DNA of 64,000 bases from Achromobacter sp. Bel (GTDB lineage: Bacteria; Pseudomonadota; Gammaproteobacteria; Burkholderiales; Burkholderiaceae_B): positions 1 to 64,000 of the forward strand of contig NZ_JABBJN010000023.1 of the NCBI RefSeq assembly GCF_012928505.1. The letters run 5' to 3'. Position numbers and translations under genes: made by a program. The notes below the pieces were generated by a model. That model was not told where the DNA came from, searched no databases, and saw nothing but the letters and a program-made list of their open reading frames with translations. This document shows positions 45,051-53,629 of this stretch, piece after piece (within the stretch, counting starts at the first letter, position 1; every line of letters starts with the position of its first letter).

Positions 45051-45971
45051 TCAGGACAGGTACTTCATCGTGCCGCGCTTGCCGGCCAAGAGGTCGGCGT
45101 TCTTCAGCACCGACTTGCGGATGAATTCCCATAGCACCGTCACGCGCTTGAGTTTGCGCAGGTCTTCGTGGCAGTACATCCAGAACGAACGGGTGATCTC
45201 CACCTCGTTCTCCAGCACCGCTTTCAACCGCGGATCCTGCGCGGCGATGAAACAAGGCAGGATCGCCAGCGACTGGCCCTGCAGCGCCGCGTGGTACTGC
45301 GCGACCACGCTGGTGCTGCGCAACACCACGTTGCTGGCCGGCAGCAGATCCTCCAGATAGCGCAGGCGTTCACTGAACAGCAGTTCGTCCACATAGCCGA
45401 TGAAGGTATGGTCGGCCAGGTCTGCGCGGCTGGCGATCGGCGCGTGCCGCGCCAGGTAGCCGGGGGTGCCGTACAGCCGCAGGGTGTAGTCGCAGAGCTT
45501 GCTGCAGACGTAGGGGCCGCGCTGCGGGCGTTCAATGGTGATGGCCAGGTCGGCCTCGCGCTTGGACAGGCTGACAAAGCGCGGTACCGGCAGGATATCC
45601 AGGGTGATGTGCGGGTAGCGGCGCTGGAAGTCGGCCGCCAGCGGCGTCAGCACATAGCTGCCGAAGCCTTCCGTGGCGCCGATGCGCAGATGGCCCGACA
45701 AGGCCTGGCCGATGCCGGACAGGTTTTCACGGGCGGTGTGCACCGTGCTTTCCATCTGTTCGGCGTGTACGAACAGGCGCTGGCCGTCGTCGGTCAGCAT
45801 AAAGCCCGCGCTGCGCGATTTTTCGAACAGCAGGGTATCCAGTTCGGTTTCCAGCGCCCGGATGCGGCGCGACACCGTGGTGTGCTCCACCCCGAGCTTG
45901 CGCGCGGCCGCGCTGACCCGCTGCGTCCGGGCCACTTCCAGGAAATATCGCAGGCTGTCCCAATCAAGCAC
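45051..45971 (-). CDS. LysR-family transcriptional regulator
   Basis: 306-aa regulator with an HTH (DSLRYFLEVARTQRVSAAARKLG, EHTTVSRRIRALETELDTLLFEK) and an effector domain. I chose GTG 45971 (VLDWDSLRYFLEV), preceded by GGGAGCG; a longer frame from TTG 46040 adds 23 residues that do not fit the family. It is divergent from the ABC binding protein gene at 46186, with a palindrome at 46023-46040 in between. It most likely regulates that gene and mmsA. Confidence 0.88.
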   Translation of the reverse strand: MLDWDSLRYFLEVARTQRVSAAARKLGVEHTTVSRRIRALETELDTLLFEKSRSAGFMLTDDGQRLFVHAEQMESTVHTARENLSGIGQALSGHLRIGATEGFGSYVLTPLAADFQRRYPHITLDILPVPRFVSLSKREADLAITIERPQRGPYVCSKLCDYTLRLYGTPGYLARHAPIASRADLADHTFIGYVDELLFSERLRYLEDLLPASNVVLRSTSVVAQYHAALQGQSLAILPCFIAAQDPRLKAVLENEVEITRSFWMYCHEDLRKLKRVTVLWEFIRKSVLKNADLLAGKRGTMKYLS

Positions 45972-46022
45972 TTTCGGCGCTCCCAGGCCCCTGGCGCCAA
46001 GGGCGCCGGGCTCAAAATCTGA

Positions 46023-46051
46023 TTGTGCATCAATGCACAAGGAATGTGCAT
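46023..46051. promoter_or_regulatory. LysR operator candidate
   Basis: TTGTGCAT-CA-ATGCACAA (46023-46040) is a perfect 18-bp inverted repeat. A third half-site ATGTGCAT follows at 46044-46051. It fits the T-N11-A layout of LysR operators and lies in the divergent gap between the LysR gene and the ABC binding protein gene. Confidence 0.6.
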
Positions 46052-46185
46052 TTCTAGTGTTGCTTGTTGATTTTCACACATCTACACTGGGCTGGCAGGC
46101 CTCGGGGCATTGCCCTGGGAGTCGCAGGCCGCAAAGACGGCGCACAACGCTAAAAATCAGCGCATAACACTCAGGAGACAAATCC

Positions 46186-47403
46186 ATGAAATTGCACGCA
46201 CGCGGGCTGGCCGCAGGCTTGTGTCTGGGCGCATTGTTGGTGAGCCAGGCGCAAGCGGCGGATAAGCCGCCAGTGAAGATCGGCATTCTGACGGACATGT
46301 CCGGCACCTATGCCGGCATGGGGGGCGCGGGGTCGGTGGCGGCGGCGCAGTTGGCCATCGACGACTGCCTGGCGGCGGAATGCAAGGGCATGAAGATCGA
46401 ACTGGTGTCCGCCGACAACCAGAACAAGGCGGACGTGGGCGCGGCGAAGGCGCGCGAATGGTTCGACCGCGACGGCGTGACGGCGATTGCCGACCTGACG
46501 AATTCCGCCGTGGCGCTGGCTGTGCAAGGTATCGCCCGCGAAAAGAACAAGGTCGTGATGTTTTCCGGCCCGGCCACGACGGCGCTGACCAACAAGGAAT
46601 GCTCGCCCGTCGGTTTCCACTGGATGTTCGACACGTACTCGCAGTCCGCAGGGGGCGCCAAGGCCACCGTGCGGGCGGGCGGCAAGTCCTGGTACTTCAT
46701 CACCGTGGATTACGCCTTCGGCCACTCGCTGGAAGCGGACACGGCCAAGGCGGTGAAGGCCCTGGGCGGAACCGTGGCCGGTAATGTGCGCCACCCGCTG
46801 AACGCGCCCGATTTCGCGTCTTATCTGTTGCAGGCGCAAAGCTCCAAGGCGCAGGTCGTGGCGCTGGCCAACGGCGGCCAGGACACAGTCAATGCGGTCA
46901 AGCAGGCCCGCGAGTTCGGCATCGTGGCCGGCGGCCAGCGCCTGGTGTCGCTCTTGATCTTCCTGTCGGACCTGCGCGCACTGGGGCTGGAAAGCGCCCA
47001 GGGCCTGTCGTATGTGGACGGCTTCTACTGGGATTACGACGACGCGTCGCGCCAATGGTCGTCGCGCTTCGAGAAAGCCTTCCGCGGGCTGAAGCCCACG
47101 ATGACGCAGGCCGGCGTGTATTCCAGCGTGCTGCACTACCTGCGTGCGACGGCAGCCGCCGGCAGCACCGACGGCAAGGTGGTGGCGGACAAGATGCGTG
47201 AACTGCCCATCAAGGACCCGATTATGCGCAACGCGTCGATCCGTCCTGACGGCCGCGTCATCCACGACATGTACCTGTATGAAGTGAAGAAGCCTGCGGA
47301 ATCCAAGGGCGGTTGGGACTATTCCAAGCTGGTGGCCACCATTCCGGCCGCCGAAGCATTCCAGCCCCTGGCCGATTCGACCTGCTCGCTGGTGAAGAAA
47401 TAA
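46186..47403 (+). CDS. Branched-chain amino acid-type ABC substrate-binding protein
   Basis: 405-aa periplasmic protein of the LivJ/Peripla_BP_6 type. It has a signal peptide (LAAGLCLGALLVSQAQA, cleavage before ADKPP), VKIGILTDMSGTYAGMGGAGS, the ligand region DLTNSAVALAVQGIA and FITVDYAFGHSLEADT. CAGGAG precedes ATG 46186. No permease or ATPase genes are nearby, so it is an orphan binding protein. It lies between a divergent LysR and mmsA, which suggests a role with a branched-chain or beta-amino acid derived substrate. Confidence 0.88.
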   Translation: MKLHARGLAAGLCLGALLVSQAQAADKPPVKIGILTDMSGTYAGMGGAGSVAAAQLAIDDCLAAECKGMKIELVSADNQNKADVGAAKAREWFDRDGVTAIADLTNSAVALAVQGIAREKNKVVMFSGPATTALTNKECSPVGFHWMFDTYSQSAGGAKATVRAGGKSWYFITVDYAFGHSLEADTAKAVKALGGTVAGNVRHPLNAPDFASYLLQAQSSKAQVVALANGGQDTVNAVKQAREFGIVAGGQRLVSLLIFLSDLRALGLESAQGLSYVDGFYWDYDDASRQWSSRFEKAFRGLKPTMTQAGVYSSVLHYLRATAAAGSTDGKVVADKMRELPIKDPIMRNASIRPDGRVIHDMYLYEVKKPAESKGGWDYSKLVATIPAAEAFQPLADSTCSLVKK

Positions 47404-47410
47404 CCCCGGG

Positions 47411-47441
47411 CGCGCCGGCCGGGCGGTTGCCCGGCGGCGCG
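47411..47441 (+). other. GC-rich hairpin between the binding protein gene and mmsA
   Basis: CGCGCC and GGCGCG, with inner CCGGGC-GGTT-GCCCGG, fold into a strong hairpin 8 bases after the binding protein stop. There is no T tract. It may reduce read-through into mmsA or stabilise the upstream message. Confidence 0.4.
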
Positions 47442-47501
47442 CGGCAAGATCCATGAACGCGGATTCCATCCGCATCGACTACGCAGTGTGAGGAGCATCA
47501 A

Positions 47502-48995
47502 ATGAGTGAAGTCCCCCGCGTTCCGCTATTGATCGGCGGCAAGCTTGTGCAGTCCAAAACCACCGAATGGCGAGACGTGATCAACCCCGCCACCCAGGAG
47601 GTCGTGGCCAAGGTGCCCTTCGCAACGCGCGAAGAACTGGACCTGGCTGTCTCCAACGCCAAGGAAGCTTTCAAGACCTGGCGCAACAGCGGGCAGGGCA
47701 CGCGGATGCGCGTCATGCTGAAGTTCCAGGAACTGCTGCGTGCCAACACCGGCAAGCTGGCCGAGATGATCACCCGCGAACACGGCAAGACCCTGCCGGA
47801 CGCCGAGGGCGAAATCGGGCGCGGCCTGGAAGTGGTCGAGCATGCCTGCTCAATCGCCAACCTGCAATTGGGCGAGTACGCCGAGAATGCCGCCTCCGGC
47901 ATCGACGTCTACACCCTGATCCAGCCGCTGGGCGTGTGCGCGGGCATCACCGCGTTCAACTTCCCGGTAATGCTGCCGTGCTTCATGTTCCCGATCGCCG
48001 TGGCCTGCGGCAACAGTTTCGTGCTCAAGCCCTCTGAGCAGGACCCGACCGCATCGCTGTTCCTGGCCCAGCTGGCGCTGGAAGCCGGTCTGCCGCCGGG
48101 CGTGCTGAACGTGGTGCATGGCGGTCCGGATACCGCCAACGGCCTGTGCGAACACCCCGACATCAAGGCGGTGTCGTTCATCGGTTCGACCCGCGTGGGC
48201 ACCGAGATCTACAACCGCGCATCGGCGGCCGGCAAGCGCTGCCAGTCGATGATGGGCGCCAAGAACCACTGCGTGATCCTGCCGGACGCCGATCCGGAAG
48301 TCGCACTGAACCAGTTGGTCGGCGCCGCCTTTGGCGCCGCGGGCCAGCGTTGCATGGCGTCCTCCGTCGCCGTGCTGGTCGGCGATGCCCGCAACTGGCT
48401 GCCCGACTTCGTCGAGCGCTCGAAGAAGCTGAAGGTCAATTCCGGCACCGACCGCGAAGCTGACCTGGGCCCGCTGGTTTCGCCCAACGCCAAGAAGCGC
48501 GTGGAAAGCCTGATCCAGAAGGGGGTGGACGAGGGCGCCAAGCTGCTGCTGGACGGCCGCAACCTGAAGGTATCGGGTTTCGAGCAAGGCAACTTCGTGG
48601 GCCCGACGATTTTCGACGGCGTGAACGAAGACATGACCATCTACACCGAGGAAATCTTCGGGCCGGTCCTGTGCTGCGTCGGCGTGGAAACGCTGGAAGA
48701 CGCGGTGGCGTTCATCAATCGCAACCCCAACGGCAATGGCGTGGCGCTGTTCACCCAGGACGGCGGCGCGGCGCGCTACTTCCAGAACAACATCGACGTC
48801 GGCCAGGTGGGCATCAACGTGCCGATCCCCGTGCCGGTGGCGTGGTTCAGCTTCACGGGTTCGCGTGGCTCCAAGCTGGGTGACCTGGGCCCCAACGGCA
48901 AGCAGGCGGTCCAGTTCTGGACGCAGACCAAGACGGTCACCGCCCGCTGGTCGGCCCACGCCAAGACCGTGAACACCACCATCTCGATGCGCTGA
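47502..48995 (+). CDS. mmsA: CoA-acylating methylmalonate-semialdehyde dehydrogenase
   Basis: Converts methylmalonate or malonate semialdehyde to propionyl- or acetyl-CoA in valine and beta-alanine breakdown. The 497-aa ALDH shows the MmsA-type opening VPLLIGGKLVQSKTTEWRDVINPATQEVV, TREHGKTLPDAEGEIGRGLEVVEHA, PSEQDPTASL, the nucleophile in GQRCMASS (Cys near 285) and EIFGPVLC. The typical Glu of hydrolytic ALDHs is replaced in this subfamily, which releases acyl-CoA. GAGGAG precedes ATG 47502. Its propionyl-CoA product connects to the prpE locus. Confidence 0.93.
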   Translation: MSEVPRVPLLIGGKLVQSKTTEWRDVINPATQEVVAKVPFATREELDLAVSNAKEAFKTWRNSGQGTRMRVMLKFQELLRANTGKLAEMITREHGKTLPDAEGEIGRGLEVVEHACSIANLQLGEYAENAASGIDVYTLIQPLGVCAGITAFNFPVMLPCFMFPIAVACGNSFVLKPSEQDPTASLFLAQLALEAGLPPGVLNVVHGGPDTANGLCEHPDIKAVSFIGSTRVGTEIYNRASAAGKRCQSMMGAKNHCVILPDADPEVALNQLVGAAFGAAGQRCMASSVAVLVGDARNWLPDFVERSKKLKVNSGTDREADLGPLVSPNAKKRVESLIQKGVDEGAKLLLDGRNLKVSGFEQGNFVGPTIFDGVNEDMTIYTEEIFGPVLCCVGVETLEDAVAFINRNPNGNGVALFTQDGGAARYFQNNIDVGQVGINVPIPVPVAWFSFTGSRGSKLGDLGPNGKQAVQFWTQTKTVTARWSAHAKTVNTTISMR

Positions 48996-49000
48996 AACAG

Positions 49001-49064
49001 GGACACCTTGCTCCTAAGCTTATATAAATAAGTTATATAACAAGGTGTCCTTATTACTTATAAT
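49001..49064 (+). promoter_or_regulatory. AT-rich promoter with nested repeats upstream of the cysB-like gene
   Basis: GGACACCTTG (49001-49010) and CAAGGTGTCC (49041-49050) form a perfect 10-bp inverted repeat. Inside it are two copies of TTATATAA (49020-49027 and 49033-49040). A TATAAT at 49059-49064 follows, 27 bases before the start codon. The island is far more AT-rich than its surroundings. Binding by the CysB-type regulator itself is a plausible reading. Confidence 0.6.
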
Positions 49065-49090
49065 TGGCCCATCTATCAGGGGCCAATTGA

Positions 49091-50035
49091 ATGAACCTCC
49101 AGCAATTTCGTTTCGTGCGTGAAACCATCCGGCGCGACTTCAATCTGACCGAAGCCGCCCGGATGCTCTATACCTCGCAGCCTGGAGTTTCCAAGGCCAT
49201 CATCGAGTTCGAGGATGAGCTCGGCATCAAGATCTTCGAACGCCACGGCAAGCGCATCAAGGGGCTGACCAAGCCCGGGCTGGCGGTCTCGCAGGTGATC
49301 GACCGCATCATGCGCGAAGTCGACAACCTGAAGAAGGTCAGCGACGAGTTCGCGCGTCGGGACGAAGGCGGTCTGGTGATTGCGTGCACGCACACCCAGG
49401 CACGCTATCTGCTGCCGCGCGTGATCCCCGCGTTCCGCAAGCAATTCCCCAAAGTGCATTTGTCCCTGGCTGAAGGCAGCCCCGCGCAGTTGGCCGAGAT
49501 GGTGCTGCACGAGCAGGCCGACCTGGCGCTGGCGACGGAATCCCTGGCCCTGACCCCGGGTCTGGCCACGTTGCCGGTGTACGCCTGGGAGCACACCGTC
49601 GTGGTGCGCCCCGACCATCCACTGGCGGAACTGACTTCCAGCGCCGCCAAGCGCCTCTCGCTGCAGCAGTTGGCGGAGTACCCCATCGTCACCTATGACC
49701 GCGCATTCACGGGCCGCAGCACGATCGACGAAGTCTTCGCCAACCAGGGCATCCATCCGGACATCGTGCTGGAAGCCATCGACGCGGACGTGATCAAGAC
49801 CTATGTAGACGTTGGCCTGGGCATCGGCATCATCGCTGGCGTGGCCTATGACCCGCGGCGCGATTCCAGCCTGGTTGGATTGCCCGTCGGCCACTTGTTC
49901 GGCACGCACACGACCCGAGTGGGCGTGAAGTCGGGCGTGTTCCTGCGCGACTACGTCTACACGTTCCTGGAAATGCTGGCGCCGTCGCTGACCCGCGCGG
50001 TCGTGACCGAAGCGGTGCAGGGCGCGCCGAAGTAG
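49091..50035 (+). CDS. cysB: CysB-type LysR regulator
   Basis: Activator of sulfate assimilation genes in response to N-acetylserine. The 314-aa protein starts MNLQQFRFVRETIRRDFNLTEAA, followed by YTSQPGVSKAIIEFEDELGIKIFER and the CysB-like effector region with ACTHTQARYLLP, LAEGSPAQL and YDRAFTGRSTID. It is clearly of the CysB/Cbl subgroup; Cbl or a paralogue is possible because no cys genes are in the window. It has its own promoter and a strong terminator. Confidence 0.88.
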   Translation: MNLQQFRFVRETIRRDFNLTEAARMLYTSQPGVSKAIIEFEDELGIKIFERHGKRIKGLTKPGLAVSQVIDRIMREVDNLKKVSDEFARRDEGGLVIACTHTQARYLLPRVIPAFRKQFPKVHLSLAEGSPAQLAEMVLHEQADLALATESLALTPGLATLPVYAWEHTVVVRPDHPLAELTSSAAKRLSLQQLAEYPIVTYDRAFTGRSTIDEVFANQGIHPDIVLEAIDADVIKTYVDVGLGIGIIAGVAYDPRRDSSLVGLPVGHLFGTHTTRVGVKSGVFLRDYVYTFLEMLAPSLTRAVVTEAVQGAPK

Positions 50036-50066
50036 GGCGCCCGAACGGCCTTCGGCCTACAGCAGG

Positions 50067-50102
50067 AAAAAGCGCGGCATTCTTGGAATGCCGCGCTTTT
50101 TT
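50067..50102 (+). terminator. Rho-independent terminator of the cysB-like gene
   Basis: AGCGCGGCATTC-TTG-GAATGCCGCGCT is a perfect 12-bp stem with A5 before and T6 after. Confidence 0.92.
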
Positions 50103-50223
50103 CTTGGATGCCTGGGGGCGCTGACTCGCCGGAAACCCGCGAGTTCCTTGGCCGATAGCAAATCTCGCTATCCCCTTCGATAAGGTCATTAATATTATTA
50201 AATAAGAACCGATCTCATTTGAG

Positions 50224-50255
50224 TTGACTAAAAAATAGGAATCATTATCATTACA
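50224..50255 (+). promoter_or_regulatory. Promoter with Fur-like box upstream of the DUF2325 gene
   Basis: TTGACT (50224-50229) and TATCAT (50246-50251) are 16 bases apart. The span 50237-50255 matches the 19-bp Fur consensus at 13 positions, including the core ATTATCATTA, and covers the -10. A TAATATTATTA palindrome lies upstream at 50190-50200. Confidence 0.55.
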
Positions 50256-50284
50256 TCCAGGCTCAACGACCAGTGAGGTTCATC

Positions 50285-50608
50285 ATGACGGCAGGACTCA
50301 GTGCAGTAGTGGTTGGCGCAGATCGACTGGGCAACATCCCGGATCTGCTGAAAGGACACAATATTTCGATCACGCACCACATCAGTGGCCGCGATCCCTC
50401 GCATCAGAAAAAGACGCTTCAACTTCCGTCCGGCACCCAATTGGTCATTCTGCTGACCGACTTCCTGGGGCACAACGTCATGAAGACCTTCCGCAACGCC
50501 GCGCAGCGCGGTGGCATCCGGGTCGTGGCTTGTCGCCGTTCGGTATGCAGCATGCAGCAGGCGCTGCAGCAATGCGGCCTGTGCCCGCGTGCAGGCACCG
50601 TTCACTGA
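50285..50608 (+). CDS. DUF2325 domain protein
   Basis: 107-aa protein with a Rossmann-like fold of the DUF2325 family. It has AVVVGADRLGNIPDLLKGHNI, a central HHISGRDPSH, TQLVILLTDFLGHNVMKTFRNAA and four C-terminal cysteines (C83, C88, C97, C100: CRRSVC and CGLC) that could bind metal or form disulfides. ATG 50285 is 7 bases after TGAGG; the GTG at 50273 overlaps that site. The gene is monocistronic with a Fur-like promoter and a terminator, which suggests an iron-linked role. The molecular function is unknown. Confidence 0.75.
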   Translation: MTAGLSAVVVGADRLGNIPDLLKGHNISITHHISGRDPSHQKKTLQLPSGTQLVILLTDFLGHNVMKTFRNAAQRGGIRVVACRRSVCSMQQALQQCGLCPRAGTVH

Positions 50609-50697
50609 TTTCGCCGTTTGCCGATGGAACACAAAAACTGGGGAGGCCGAAACGGCCTGCGGCGTGGGGATTGAGTCCCGGACCGCGAAGAGCAATG

Positions 50698-50741
50698 AAA
50701 AACGCCGTCAGACAACAAGTCTGGCGGCGTTTTGCTTTTTT
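50698..50741. terminator. Bidirectional terminator between the DUF2325 and NlpC/P60 genes
   Basis: ACGCCGTCAGAC pairs with GTCTGGCGGCGT around AACAA, with one G-T pair. T tracts flank it in both orientations, so it can end both convergent transcripts. Confidence 0.85.
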
Positions 50742-50789
50742 GGAGTGGCGCGTGGCGGTCCGCTTATGCGAGGATGCCGGTAGCGGGAT

Positions 50790-51455
50790 TCAATTCGCGG
50801 CGCGGGCGGACGCCATCAGGCTGTTGTCCAGGCGGCGGGCGCCGTTGTAGCGCTTGGTCCAGTAGGCCATGGTCATGCTTTCGACACGGACGACGCCACC
50901 GGCGCTGGGCGAGTGCACGAAGCGGTCGTCGCCCAGGTAAATGCCAACGTGGGAATAGCGGCGACCCATCGTATTGAAGAAGACCAGGTCGCCGGCCTTG
51001 AGTTCGTTCTTGGCGACGGAGATGCCCTGCTGGGCCATTTCCGCGGCATTGCGGGGCAGCTTCAGGCCCAGCGAGCGCTCGGCCGAGTAAGTGACCAGGC
51101 CGCTGCAATCGAATCCGGTATCGGGGGAGCTGCCGCCGAAGCGGTAGCGGATGCCCAGGTAGTTCAGGGCTTCGCTGACCATGGCGTTGTCGCTGCCGGC
51201 GCCGGTGTTGGCGCGGTTCTGTTGGCGCTCGCGCTTGAATTTTTGGCTTACCAGCAAGCCGATGGGATCATCGGAGGTGGCAACCCATTCCATTTCGTAC
51301 GGATCAATCTCGGACGTATGGGCGGTTGACTTCTGGCCAGTGCCAGCACAACCTGCCAAACCCGCCACACATGCCATCAACGCGAGCGTACACAGACCCC
51401 GGTACGCTTGGCCAGTGGATGAATTGAATCGCGCGAGTATGGAGTGTCGATGCAT
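50790..51455 (-). CDS. NlpC/P60 family lipoprotein endopeptidase
   Basis: 221-aa predicted outer-membrane lipoprotein with a C40 peptidase domain that cuts peptidoglycan cross-bridges, as Spr/MepS does. The signal ends in LAGLAGCAGT (lipid-bearing Cys near 36). The catalytic domain (about 90-205) has FDCSGLVTYS (Cys nucleophile), RRYSHVGIYLGDD (His) and FVHSPSAGGVV (third polar residue). Start ATG 51455 is the first in frame with a lipoprotein signal. It is monocistronic and convergent with the DUF2325 gene. Confidence 0.9.
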   Translation of the reverse strand: MHRHSILARFNSSTGQAYRGLCTLALMACVAGLAGCAGTGQKSTAHTSEIDPYEMEWVATSDDPIGLLVSQKFKRERQQNRANTGAGSDNAMVSEALNYLGIRYRFGGSSPDTGFDCSGLVTYSAERSLGLKLPRNAAEMAQQGISVAKNELKAGDLVFFNTMGRRYSHVGIYLGDDRFVHSPSAGGVVRVESMTMAYWTKRYNGARRLDNSLMASARAAN

Positions 51456-51739
51456 TCGCCTGGGATGACTTGCCGGATGACAGCAAAAACCACGGAATTA
51501 GCCGTGGATCGAGCTGAAATGTCAGCAAAATCAACAATTATCTACAACTTCGCGGGCATTCTACCAAACTTTCAAGACCGGTCGGTGACAGATCGGCTAT
51601 TTATCCATGACGCGTGGATATTTGGCGGAACATTTTGACTTGTGGCAAGCCTCGTGCAAGGTTCGCCTACCAGAATGACCAAATGATTCGAAAGAAATCA
51701 ATCAGCCTTAAGGCGTACGAACGATAACAGGAGACATAA

Positions 51740-53629
51740 ATGCAAAAAACCCGGGATTTCCATTACAGATCATTGCATGACCGAGATGGCTTCTGGCGCG
51801 AAGAGGCCGGCCGCATCCACTGGGAGACGCCGTTCGAGTCTGTCCTGGATTTCTCGCGGCCGCCATTCGCCAAGTGGTTCGTGGGCGGGCAGACCAATCT
51901 TTGCTACAACGCCGTCGACCGGTGGCTGCCGACGCAGGCCGACAAGCCGGCGCTGATCTGGGTGTCCACCGAAGTGGACCGCGAGCGCGTCTACACCCGC
52001 CAGGACGTCTACGAAGAGGTCAACGCGGCCGCCGCCATGCTCAAGGAGCTGGGGGTGGGGCGCGGCGACCGGGTGCTGCTGTACATGCCGATGGTGCCGG
52101 AGGCGGTGTTCACGATGCTGGCCTGCGCCCGCATCGGCGCGGTGCATTCGGTGGTGTTTGGCGGGTTCGCGTCGGTCAACCTGGCCCAGCGCATCGACGA
52201 CGCGGCGCCGAAGGTGGTGGTCTGCACCGACGGCGGGTCGCGCGGGGGCAAGGTCGTGCCCTATAAGCCTTTGCTGGACCGGGCGTTGAGCTTGGCCAAG
52301 ACGCCGCCAGCCTCGGTGGTGGTGTTCGACCGCGGCCTGGCGCCATTCGAGCCCGTGGCCGGGCGCGACCTGGACTACGCGACGCTGCGCGACCGCCACC
52401 GCGGCGCGCGCGTGCCGGTGCAATGGCTGGAATCGTCCGAACCCAGCTACATCCTTTATACGTCCGGCACCACCGGCAAGCCCAAGGGCGTACAGCGTGA
52501 CACCGGCGGCTATGCCGTGGCGCTGGCCTCCTCGATGGAATACCTGTTCAACGGGCGCGCGGGCGACACGTTTTTCTGCACCAGCGACATCGGCTGGGTG
52601 GTGGGGCATTCCTACATCATCTACGGCCCCCTGATCGGCGGCCAGGCGACGGTGTTGTACGAGGGCACGCCCGTGCGTCCCGACGGCGCGATCCTGTGGA
52701 AGCTGGTCGAGCAGTTCGGCGTGAACACGCTGTTTTCGGCGCCGACGGCGGTGCGTGTCCTGAAGCGCCAGGACCCGGCGCTGTTGACGCGCCATGACCT
52801 GTCCAGCCTGCGCGCCGTCTATCTGGCGGGCGAGCCGCTGGACGAACCCACTGCCCAATGGATATCCGAAGGCCTGGGCAAGCCCATCATCGACAACTAT
52901 TGGCAGACCGAATCCGGCTGGCCCATCCTGTCCGCCCAACCGGGGGTGGAGCGCGTGCCGACCCGTTTCGGCAGCCCGTCCTTCCCGGTATACGGGTTCG
53001 ATGCGCGCATCGTCAGCGAATCCACGGGCGAAGACCTGGGGCCGGACGAGAAAGGGGTGGTGGCCATTGTGCCGCCGCTGCCGCCGGGCGCGATGTCCAC
53101 GATCTGGGGCGACGACGCGCGCTTCGTGCAAACCTACTTCACCTCGATCCCCGGCCGGCAGGTGTATTCGACCTTCGATTGGGGGCGGGTGGACGCCGAC
53201 GGCTATTGGTTCATCCTGGGCCGCACCGACGACGTGATCAATGTGGCGGGCCACCGCCTGGGTACGCGCGAGATCGAGGAATCCGTCAACAGCCACAGCG
53301 GAATCGCGGAATGCGCGGTGGTCGGCGTCGCCGACGCCCTGAAGGGGCAGGTGGCCATGGCCTTCGCGGTATTGAAGAATCCTGCCAGTGCCGAGACGCC
53401 GGAAGGGGCAAAGCAACTGGAAGGCGATATCATGCGGCTGGTGGAAGATCAGCTGGGAGCGGTGGCCAGGCCCGCCCGGATCCGGTTTGTGGGCGCGTTG
53501 CCCAAGACCCGGTCCGGCAAGGTGCTGCGCCGTGCGATCGTCGCGGTATGCGAAGGACGCGACCCCGGAGACCTGACGACCATTGAAGATCCCAATGCCC
53601 TGGAACAGATCAAGGAGTCGCTGCAATGA
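51740..53629 (+). CDS. prpE: Propionyl-CoA synthetase
   Basis: Activates propionate to propionyl-CoA through an acyl-adenylate. The 629-aa ANL-family enzyme has SVVFGGFASVNLA, the P-loop [29 protein letters not shown]-type core (here IIDNYWQTESGWPI), GRTDDVINVAGHRLGTREIE and the C-terminal lysine motif KTRSGKVLRRAI, the usual site of acetylation. The length fits PrpE (about 628 aa) rather than Acs (about 650). AGGAG precedes ATG 51740. It overlaps the next gene by 4 bases (ATGA). The 284-bp region upstream holds no gene. Confidence 0.92.
   Translation: MQKTRDFHYRSLHDRDGFWREEAGRIHWETPFESVLDFSRPPFAKWFVGGQTNLCYNAVDRWLPTQADKPALIWVSTEVDRERVYTRQDVYEEVNAAAAMLKELGVGRGDRVLLYMPMVPEAVFTMLACARIGAVHSVVFGGFASVNLAQRIDDAAPKVVVCTDGGSRGGKVVPYKPLLDRALSLAKTPPASVVVFDRGLAPFEPVAGRDLDYATLRDRHRGARVPVQWLESSEPSYILYTSGTTGKPKGVQRDTGGYAVALASSMEYLFNGRAGDTFFCTSDIGWVVGHSYIIYGPLIGGQATVLYEGTPVRPDGAILWKLVEQFGVNTLFSAPTAVRVLKRQDPALLTRHDLSSLRAVYLAGEPLDEPTAQWISEGLGKPIIDNYWQTESGWPILSAQPGVERVPTRFGSPSFPVYGFDARIVSESTGEDLGPDEKGVVAIVPPLPPGAMSTIWGDDARFVQTYFTSIPGRQVYSTFDWGRVDADGYWFILGRTDDVINVAGHRLGTREIEESVNSHSGIAECAVVGVADALKGQVAMAFAVLKNPASAETPEGAKQLEGDIMRLVEDQLGAVARPARIRFVGALPKTRSGKVLRRAIVAVCEGRDPGDLTTIEDPNALEQIKESLQ

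Noticed and set aside
45972-46040. N-terminal extension of the LysR gene from TTG 46040
   Set aside because: The added 23 residues do not fit the family, the region is an operator-like palindrome, and GTG 45971 has a good ribosome-binding site.
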